NCBI RefSeq assembly: GCF_002027555.1
Contig: NZ_MXAP01000072.1
Location: forward strand, 1 to 20,981
Source of the DNA: Moraxella equi
GTDB lineage: Bacteria > Pseudomonadota > Gammaproteobacteria > Pseudomonadales > Moraxellaceae
Direction: 5' to 3'
DNA length: 20,981 nt
The first letter of the stretch is position 1. The number at the start of each line of letters is the position of its first letter. The position numbers were made by a program, and so were the translations under genes. Shown one piece after another: positions 16,340 to 20,981 of the stretch. The notes beneath the pieces were generated by a model, which saw nothing but the letters and a program-made list of their open reading frames with translations, was not told where the DNA came from and ran no database searches.

Positions 16340-16805
16340 CTGCCTTGTCATCCTCATGGTTGGTCTGGTTCGTCTGACCTTCTAATGTCTCATCATCCAC
16401 TGCTGTCTTATCGGGTGAATCATCAGGATAAACCAAAGCAGAACGATGCTCCATGCCAAAATTTCTATCCAAAAAAAACTCATGCATTGACTGTTTGAGT
16501 TCTAATAATTTTTTTGCCAGCAGTTCATTATTTTGACTGTCTGTGGTTGGTGGGGTCTGAGCCATTTGTAACTGTGTCAGTGACTGCTCATGCTCCTTTT
16601 GCAGAATCAAATATGCCTTGACAATCTCATCCTCAATCTGTCTCTCCTCTGCGGTGAGCTCTCTATCTGCCTCTGCTAAGCTCTCAAAAATGACTTGGCG
16701 AGCATACTGCCTTGCCTTATCTTCTGATGCCCCAGTGTTGGCGTGTGCGGTCGTCATACATAGCACACAACCCAATACTCCTAATATATTTTTGCGTTTA
16801 ACCAT
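16329..16805 (-). CDS. Exported protein of unknown function, first gene of the T6SS operon
   Basis: 158 residues. The signal peptide MVKRKNILGVLGCVLCMTTA ends ...AHA-NTG. The mature protein begins with a long charged helix, probably coiled coil (residues about 28-85: RQYARQVIFESLAEADREL, then EERQIEDEIVKAYLILQKE). It contains HEFFLDRNFG and ends in a strongly acidic, disordered tail after about residue 128. No family recognised. Cys-13 and Cys-16 lie in the signal core; the context does not fit a lipobox well. It is the promoter-proximal gene, about 88 bases after the predicted transcription start, and it overlaps the next exported gene. The position suggests a dedicated T6SS component or assembly factor. 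Confidence 0.78.
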   Translation of the reverse strand: MVKRKNILGVLGCVLCMTTAHANTGASEDKARQYARQVIFESLAEADRELTAEERQIEDEIVKAYLILQKEHEQSLTQLQMAQTPPTTDSQNNELLAKKLLELKQSMHEFFLDRNFGMEHRSALVYPDDSPDKTAVDDETLEGQTNQTNHEDDKADEK

Positions 16806-16899
16806 ACTTCACCAATCATCAACGTTGCTATGCTCATAATAAATCAAACAAAAGAAGCCACCCGACCACATCAAATAGATGTCTAAATCACCCTATAAA

Positions 16900-16928
16900 A
16901 TCATACATCATTTAGAACAAAATAACAA
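16900..16928 (-). promoter_or_regulatory. Predicted sigma-70 promoter of the T6SS operon
   Basis: On the minus strand TTGTTA (16923-16928) and TATGAT (16900-16905) are separated by exactly 17 bases. It is the only good match upstream of the first operon gene (start 16805), with very AT-rich DNA on its upstream side. The interval 16806-17054 otherwise contains only a weak bulged hairpin at 17014-17037 (GTAGGGG / CCCCTTAC) with no T-run. Confidence 0.6.
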
Positions 16929-17225
16929 CAATTATTATTAAAATTTATACAGCCACACTTGGGTTAAAACGTTCGCCCCAATCCTCCTTTTTGACTGTAC
17001 GAGCGTGAGTGTAGGGGTCTGTGTAGCCCCTTACATGACGACAACATCATGCCACAATATTATACACAAGGGCGTTTACGACCACGGCTGTCCTTGCAGG
17101 TGGGCATGATAGATTCATGGCGTTTCCAGTATTCTAAATCTTTAACAGGAATGATAGGAACACCATTTTTACAAATAAAGTCATTTAAAGCTAAGGGTAA
17201 TTGGTGTTTGGTTGTAAAGGCATTT

Positions 17226-17314
17226 AATTCCGCCTCACTACGAATCTCCCGACCTTGACAGTCTTTGGGGAGTTTGGGGGTGTCGCCATCGCAGATAAAG
17301 TTACCGCCGATTTC
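17226..17314. repeat. Direct repeat (left copy) within lipoprotein gene A
   Basis: An 89-base block matching 20190-20278 at 88 of 89 positions (by eye), encoding the conserved FICDGDTPKLPKDCQG region. A second exact 24-base match at the gene ends (17055-17078 and 20019-20042) extends the duplicated unit. The two copies are in the same orientation about 3 kb apart and bracket the PAAR-zincin module. Confidence 0.9.
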
Positions 17315-17368
17315 ACGGGGTAAGCCATAGTCATCTAAATACAAGCCACCTTCGCTAGCATGTATACG

Positions 17369-17375
17369 CCCCCCC
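17369..17375 (-). repeat. G7 mononucleotide tract inside the lipoprotein gene
   Basis: Seven consecutive C on the + strand (G7 on the coding strand), exactly where the two reading frames of lipoprotein copy A meet. The intact paralogue has no G-run at the equivalent place (it encodes GCQKEIIPASDGG). Slippage by one base would restore the frame. Confidence 0.85.
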
Positions 17376-17556
17376 TACAAGTCCAAACATTCTCTCCACG
17401 AGCATTTTTAAATCCCTTTGCCCTTTTACCATTTGCCCCTACTTCTTGACCATAACCCCTTAGACCTTTAAATGGGTCGCAGGCGGTTAGGGCAAATGAT
17501 GATAAAAGGATTGATAAAATAAGCATGGCTTTGGTTTTCATAAGGTCTCTCCTTAT

Positions 17557-17604
17557 TTAGTCTTGAGAAACGGTTCTCTCAATATACAAATACAGAGCAA
17601 GCTA
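17557..17604 (-). pseudogene. Residual tail of a toxin gene upstream of lipoprotein copy A
   Basis: Reading toward copy A, the minus strand encodes YIERTVSQD and a stop (TAA 17557-17559) 15 bases before ATG 17541. Copy B has FYRTVYQG and a stop 15 bases before its own ATG, and the ribosome binding regions also match (AAGGAGAGACC versus AAGGAGAAACC). So the last codons of the same toxin survive here. A stop lies about 17 codons upstream of this tail. The call rests on a short match and conserved spacing. Confidence 0.45.
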
Positions 17605-17633
17605 ACTTTTACGATAGTGTGCCACAAACATGA

Positions 17634-17662
17634 TTGATATCAACTTTGTTTAATGATACGAT
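17634..17662 (+). promoter_or_regulatory. Predicted promoter of the PAAR-zincin module
   Basis: TTGATA (17634-17639) and TACGAT (17657-17662) are 17 bases apart on the + strand, about 28 bases before an AGAGAG ribosome binding region and ATG 17696. The -10 is imperfect, so confidence is moderate. Confidence 0.45.
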
Positions 17663-17695
17663 AATCATATCGAAAGTTTATAGAGAGTAATTATT

Positions 17696-18907
17696 ATGTC
17701 CGTTTATCCTGCCATAAGACAAGGTGATACTACGACACATGGTGGTACAGTCATCACCGCCTCCTCTAATTTAAATATTTATGGAAAAACAGGCGCTTGT
17801 ATGGGCGATATGGTTACTTGCCCAAAATGCCGAGGTACCTTTCCTATTATTGAAGGCGCCTCTAGTGTCAATACTTTTGGGAAATCCTTGGCATTAGATG
17901 GCATGATGACTGCTTGTGGTGCCGAACTCATTGCCTCGCAATCACAGTTTGTGGTAGAAATAACAAAAGGTCAAGGTGTCGCACATAAAGCCTCTGACAA
18001 TACCAATGCCATCACACCTTTATTTGACGAACAGTTTGTCCTGCAAAGTGAAGACGGTACATTGCTTACAGGCATGGTATATGAACTCAAATTTTCCGAT
18101 GGTTCTATCATTAAGGGGGTAACCTGCGATGAGGGTTGTACAGAGCGTATACAGGCAGATACCGCCTTGGAATTGGTAGAAATTAGTTATCCTGTACTTA
18201 TAGCCCCCTCCCAAGGGGACTGCTGTAGTGCAAGTGCAGAGATTGCCATGTATGATTTGCCTATCAATCAATACCAAAGTCAGCCTACTCTACTTACCAA
18301 TTCACTGATTGGCATTTCAAAGAAAATATTGCAACTTATTTTTGGTAAATATAGAGGGCTCACCGAAAATGAGCGCAAGCTTGTCATGCCGATATTTAAA
18401 GACAGTATTGACTATGATAAGGTTAAAATTCATCATGGACGATTTATCCCGATCTTTCAGCCCAGTCAAACTGCCATGACACCCTTTGGCACCATTCATT
18501 TTCCTGACGATATTTACGAAGAGGATTATGCAAATCCGACTCAAAATTTAATAAATCCCAATATAATCCAACATCTTTTTGTTCACGAAATGACCCATGT
18601 GTGGCAGTACCAATTAGGTTATTCACCTTTTTTAAATGGCATTATTATTGCACTCAAAGGGGGATATATAAATAATAAAGCTTATGAATATCTTTCCAAA
18701 GTTCAATCCAATCAAGACTTATCTGACTTTAATATGGAGCAGCAAGGAAGTATTATTGCAGATTATTTTATAGACACCACAAATAACCATACATCTCCTA
18801 GTCCTCATCCATACACAAAAGGAATGCCTCTTATTGATAGCATTTTAAAAGAATTTAAAAACAACCCTTCCAATAAACAACTACTTCCAAGAGATAATCA
18901 TGCTTAA
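17696..18907 (+). CDS. PAAR-zincin fusion, T6SS effector
   Basis: 403 residues. An N-terminal PAAR domain (about residues 1-88) has PAIRQGDTTTHGGTVITAS, MGDMVTCPKCRG and ALDGMMTACGAELIAS. A linker/sheet domain (about 90-190, FVLQSEDGTLLTGMVYEL) is typical between PAAR and cargo. The C-terminal zincin carries HEMTH (His-297, Glu-298, His-301) in HLFVHEMTHVWQ, with the likely third ligand Glu-348 in FNMEQQGSIIADYF. All zinc residues are present. The PAAR tip would dock on VgrG and carry the protease into the target cell. The same zincin type occurs as a separate protein at 3898-4539. The stop overlaps the next gene by 8 bases (ATGCTTAA), giving a coupled effector-immunity pair. The target is unknown. 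Confidence 0.88.
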   Translation: MSVYPAIRQGDTTTHGGTVITASSNLNIYGKTGACMGDMVTCPKCRGTFPIIEGASSVNTFGKSLALDGMMTACGAELIASQSQFVVEITKGQGVAHKASDNTNAITPLFDEQFVLQSEDGTLLTGMVYELKFSDGSIIKGVTCDEGCTERIQADTALELVEISYPVLIAPSQGDCCSASAEIAMYDLPINQYQSQPTLLTNSLIGISKKILQLIFGKYRGLTENERKLVMPIFKDSIDYDKVKIHHGRFIPIFQPSQTAMTPFGTIHFPDDIYEEDYANPTQNLINPNIIQHLFVHEMTHVWQYQLGYSPFLNGIIIALKGGYINNKAYEYLSKVQSNQDLSDFNMEQQGSIIADYFIDTTNNHTSPSPHPYTKGMPLIDSILKEFKNNPSNKQLLPRDNHA

Positions 18908-19400
18908 AATACCTTTTTATTTACTTGTATTGTTATTCTCTAGTCATGTTCATTCTACATCAACTCTTGCCAAAGAAGATGGTAAAATACTTATTGTCCT
19001 AAAAAATAATTACCCCTGCTTTTATTTAGCAGATAATGAGCCCATTTATCATATTGGGTTAGCTTCTAGGGGATTGGATGGTTATAAGTACAATTATTCG
19101 CATAAAATTGGCGAAGAAAAATTTGGCTTTAGTGAAAGCACTTGTATTACTGTAGACCATTATAAAGACTTTCCCTACAACACTCCGTTTAGTGTGTATG
19201 TCGGTGGTTATAATAATGCTTATATACAAAATAGTCCAAATGACATACAAGGAAATAGAAGTAGTAGCCACATTTATTCTACTACCAACTTTTGTATTTT
19301 AAAAACAGAAAAAACACGACTGGTTAAAGCCAGAAAATCGCATTTTTGGGAGACTGGTGGTCAATTAAAATGCACCAATCAGGACTGGACGCCAAAATGA
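18900..19400 (+). CDS. Exported four-cysteine protein, candidate immunity to the PAAR-zincin
   Basis: 166 residues. A signal peptide (MLKIPFYLLVLLFSSHVHST) is followed by KEDGKILIVLKNNYPCFYL. Four cysteines, in YPCF, STCIT, NFCIL and LKCT, are conserved with the next gene and suggest two disulfides in the periplasm. The C-terminus, KARKSHFWETGGQLKC then a TNQDWTPK tail, is almost identical to that of the next gene. It overlaps the effector by 8 bases, the classic arrangement for effector and immunity. It is predicted to be beta-rich and soluble in the periplasm, or weakly lipidated in relatives; no lipobox Cys is present here. The function is inferred from position and export. Confidence 0.75.
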   Translation: MLKIPFYLLVLLFSSHVHSTSTLAKEDGKILIVLKNNYPCFYLADNEPIYHIGLASRGLDGYKYNYSHKIGEEKFGFSESTCITVDHYKDFPYNTPFSVYVGGYNNAYIQNSPNDIQGNRSSSHIYSTTNFCILKTEKTRLVKARKSHFWETGGQLKCTNQDWTPK

Positions 19401-19451
19401 TGATTACCTATTCTTAATTATTTACTTTTTTATGATTGCTAAATTCACACA

Positions 19452-19928
19452 ATGATGTATAAGTTTTTTATTATTTTAATGACCCTGTCCTTCTTTCCAA
19501 TGGGTTATGCCAATTCATTTGTCAATCTTAGTAAAGAAGATGGCGAAGTGGTAATTTCTTTGGTGGGTGATTATCCTTGTTTTAGTCTAAATGCCAATAA
19601 AGAAATCAGTAGTTTTTATCTTAGGGATATGGGAGGAGAGGACCCAAAATTACTGCCATTACAAGAAAATAATTTTCATTATAATGGTCATTGCGTTAGT
19701 TATGGCTATGATGTTTCACATAAATTTATTTACAACAGCTCCTATGAAATCTATATAAAAGTCGCCGCCGAAGATATGAAAAAATACCGTTATCGTTATC
19801 ATAAGGCAAGCTTTTGCGTCCTAAAATCCCAAAAAGGAACAACACGACTGGTCAAAGCCAGAAAATCACATTTTTGGGAGACTGGTGGTCAATTGAAATG
19901 CACCGATCAGGACTGGACGCAAAAATAA
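19452..19928 (+). CDS. Second exported four-cysteine protein, paralogue of the preceding gene
   Basis: 158 residues. Signal peptide MMYKFFIILMTLSFFPMGYA, then LSKEDGEVVISLVGDYPCFSL and the same four-Cys pattern (YPCF, GHCVS, SFCVL, LKCT). The last 28 residues (TRLVKARKSHFWE... to the end) differ from the preceding gene at only two positions, while the middle is strongly diverged. It lies 51 bases after its paralogue, and no clear Shine-Dalgarno precedes ATG 19452 (a second ATG follows at once). It is probably a duplicated immunity gene kept against a related effector variant. Alternative: the second half of a two-part immunity system. Confidence 0.72.
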   Translation: MMYKFFIILMTLSFFPMGYANSFVNLSKEDGEVVISLVGDYPCFSLNANKEISSFYLRDMGGEDPKLLPLQENNFHYNGHCVSYGYDVSHKFIYNSSYEIYIKVAAEDMKKYRYRYHKASFCVLKSQKGTTRLVKARKSHFWETGGQLKCTDQDWTQK

Positions 19929-20023
19929 TTACCGCTTGTCCTGAACATAAACATGATTTAACCAAGAAAGCTCAAATGGTAAGTCTATAACTGTAGTCGT
20001 ATACCCCATATCATACCGCAATA

Positions 20024-20494
20024 TTATACACAAGGGCGTTTATGACCACGAGCGTCTTTGCAGGTGGGGTTGTATTTTTCTTTGGTTTTCCAATACTGCA
20101 AATGTTCTGCTTTTACTTTAGGAACCCCATTAACACAATCATAATAAGGCAATCCAATAGGAAACTGATGTTTTTGCCAAAAAGCAATAAATTCCGCCTC
20201 ACTACGAATCTCCCTACCTTGACAGTCTTTGGGGAGTTTGGGGGTGTCGCCATCGCAGATAAAGTTACCGCCGATTTCTGGGGGTAGGTTATAATGTTCT
20301 AGCCACGCACCGCCATCACTGGCAGGTATTATTTCCTTTTGACAGCCTAAAATCTCCCCACCCCGAGCGTTTTTAAATCTTGGTGTTGGCTTTCCATTCG
20401 CCCCCGCCTCTTGTCCATAGCCATCTAGCATACCACAGGCGGTTAAAGAAAGTACCGATGATAGAATAAGGGATAAAATTGTAATGTTTTTCAT
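20024..20494 (-). CDS. Lipoprotein copy B (intact), candidate immunity lipoprotein
   Basis: 156 residues. The lipoprotein signal MKNITILSLILSSVLSLTAC ends in lipobox LTAC. The mature part has YGQEAGANGK, FKNARGGEILGCQ, a conserved GGNFICDGDTPKLPKDCQG, EIRSEAEFIAFWQKHQFP, YDCVNGVPK and a C-terminal PTCKDARGHKRPCV. Besides the lipidated Cys it has six further cysteines, suggesting disulfides. No named family recognised. AAGGAG precedes ATG 20494. It begins 15 bases after the stop of an incomplete toxin-like gene in the same direction, so it is most likely the immunity protein for that toxin. Copy A at 17055-17541 is its frameshifted twin. Confidence 0.8.
   Translation of the reverse strand: MKNITILSLILSSVLSLTACGMLDGYGQEAGANGKPTPRFKNARGGEILGCQKEIIPASDGGAWLEHYNLPPEIGGNFICDGDTPKLPKDCQGREIRSEAEFIAFWQKHQFPIGLPYYDCVNGVPKVKAEHLQYWKTKEKYNPTCKDARGHKRPCV
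20190..20278. repeat. Direct repeat (right copy) within lipoprotein gene B
   Basis: Partner of 17226-17314, with one mismatch in 89 bases. Recombination between the two would excise the PAAR-zincin effector and both of its putative immunity genes. Confidence 0.9.
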
Positions 20495-20509
20495 CAGGTT
20501 TCTCCTTGT

Positions 20510-20953
20510 TTAACCTTGATAAACAGTTCGGTAGAACTGGTTGGTGTTTGGGTTGATTTGGGGTACACTGACTTGGGTACCAATCAGGCTTAAAAACTTT
20601 CTGTCCATACTGCTACACCAGTGTAGATAGTCGTGAAATAGGATTTTTCTTTGTTGGACATTTTGAATACCAGCATAGTAGTCTTTACCCTCTTGTGTGC
20701 CATTGATGATATCATTATCAACAAAGTATTTGGCTTTGTTTGTTTTAAAGTTTTGGTATTTTTCCCAAGCTGTATCAATCAGTTCTTTGGAGAATGCTTG
20801 AAAATAAGGGTCTTTGACTTTATCGGCATGGTATTTGTCCAAATTATAATTACGATTAACACCAACATCGGTCATAATATCAAGCATCAGTTTGGTGGCG
20901 ATTTTGGGGTAGTGTAAAAAGTATAAAAGTAGCGTGAATTTGGTTTGTTCACG
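20510..20953 (-). pseudogene. C-terminal fragment of a putative effector (5' end missing)
   Basis: The frame is open from 20953 (just after an in-frame TAG) to the stop at 20510. It contains TKFTLLLYFLHYPKIATKLM, then LDIMTDVGVNRNYNLDKYH and FHDYLHWCSSMDRKFLSLIG. The first in-frame ATG is at 20887, with no ribosome binding site, and similarly coherent sequence lies upstream of it without any ATG. I therefore read it as a fragment that has lost its start rather than a 125-residue gene. No family recognised. It directly precedes the lipoprotein candidate immunity gene, and its last codons are echoed upstream of lipoprotein copy A. It is probably the toxin tip of a PAAR, VgrG or Rhs-type effector displaced by recombination. 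Confidence 0.55.
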
Positions 20954-20959
20954 CTACTT
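20927..20959. terminator. Perfect 12-bp hairpin, possible terminator at a module junction
   Basis: AAGTAGCGTGAA (20927-20938), a 9-base loop and TTCACGCTACTT (20948-20959) form a perfect inverted repeat. On the minus strand the stem is followed by TTATACTTTTT, so it could terminate transcription entering from the right. It sits exactly at the broken 5' end of the toxin fragment. GC content of the stem is modest. Confidence 0.5.
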
Positions 20960-20966
20960 AATTATC

Positions 20967-20980
20967 TATACCAACCGAAC
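20967..20980 (-). repeat. 14-bp inverted repeat at the window ends (right copy)
   Basis: Exact reverse complement of 5-18. It lies 7 bases beyond the hairpin at 20927-20959. The minus-strand reading FGWYR-stop suggests the end of a gene related to the one at the left edge, but only five codons are visible. Confidence 0.55.
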
Positions 20981-20981
20981 C

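Larger units (their letters stand above)
17055..17541 (-). pseudogene. Lipoprotein gene copy A, off-frame at a G7 tract
   Basis: Frame 17541-17335 gives a lipoprotein signal ending FALTAC, then DPFKGLRGYGQEVGANGK and FKNARGENVWTC, and hits a G run (C7 at 17369-17375 on the + strand) that throws it into a stop. The next frame, ending at 17060, continues RIHASEGGLYLDDYGLPREI and the conserved GGNFICDGDTPKLPKDCQG to ...RKRPCV. The intact paralogue is at 20024-20494. An eighth G would restore one frame and give exactly the paralogue's spacing between WTC/LGC and ASxGG; G5 would also be in frame but one residue shorter. AAGGAG lies 7 bases before ATG 17541. It is predicted to be a periplasm-facing lipoprotein, probably immunity-type, currently off; either phase-variable or a pseudogene. 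Confidence 0.8.

Noticed and set aside
17014..17037. Hairpin GTAGGGG...CCCCTTAC as a terminator for lipoprotein copy A
   Set aside because: The stem is bulged and no T-run follows on either strand.
20510..20887. A complete 125-residue gene starting at ATG 20887
   Set aside because: No ribosome binding site, and coherent sequence continues upstream in the same frame to 20953 without a start; better read as a 5'-truncated fragment.
1..20981. CRISPR array, tRNA/rRNA, integrase or transposase
   Set aside because: No regularly spaced short repeats, no recognisable RNA gene, and no frame with recombinase or transposase features.

Overview
The window is AT-rich DNA from a gammaproteobacterium. The low GC, the style of the T6SS proteins and the lack of any plasmid, phage or IS gene suggest a Moraxellaceae chromosome (Moraxella-like). 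That assignment comes from protein flavour only and is tentative. About half the window is a type VI secretion system (T6SS) structural operon; both sides are islands of PAAR-linked effector and immunity genes in different states of decay.

Layout. (1) 1-1216, + strand: a broken tandem array. It has the tail of a metzincin-like protein running in from the left edge, a signal-peptide protein, a frameshifted metzincin remnant (HELGYSYGLYH and a NIMDY Met-turn in different frames), a 39-residue signal-peptide stub, and a third zinc-motif scar. (2) 1308-5085, - strand: two consecutive PAAR / effector / putative-immunity modules. The upstream one is intact (PAAR 4540-5085, zincin 3898-4539, membrane-anchored partner 3453-3890). 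The downstream one is decayed (PAAR remnant 3046-3431, frameshifted papain-like effector 2212-3053, membrane-anchored Ig-like partner 1773-2210, and a multi-TM protein 1308-1724). (3) 5104-16928, - strand: one compact operon from a promoter at about 16900-16928 to an intrinsic terminator at 5104-5140. It encodes two unrecognised exported proteins, then TssJ, TssK, TssL (with OmpA-like domain), TssM, TagF, TssA, TssB and TssC. No tssD/hcp, tssE, tssF, tssG, tssH/clpV or tssI/vgrG is present, so the rest of the machine must lie elsewhere. (4) 17055-20981: a PAAR-zincin fusion effector (+) followed by two tandem signal-peptide paralogues (putative immunity). It is flanked by two direct copies (- strand) of a lipoprotein gene, each preceded by the tail of what looks like the same toxin. 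The left lipoprotein copy is off-frame at a G7 tract.

How it works together: the sheath (TssBC), baseplate/tail accessory proteins (TssA, TssK) and membrane complex (TssJLM) form the injector. PAAR proteins sharpen the spike and carry C-terminal or adjacent toxins, mainly putative zinc proteases and a papain-like enzyme. The downstream exported, lipidated or membrane-anchored proteins are best explained as periplasmic immunity factors. The most interesting signals are the orphan/decayed modules, the mononucleotide tracts at frameshift points, the split versus fused zincin effectors, and the two uncharacterised exported genes at the head of the T6SS operon.
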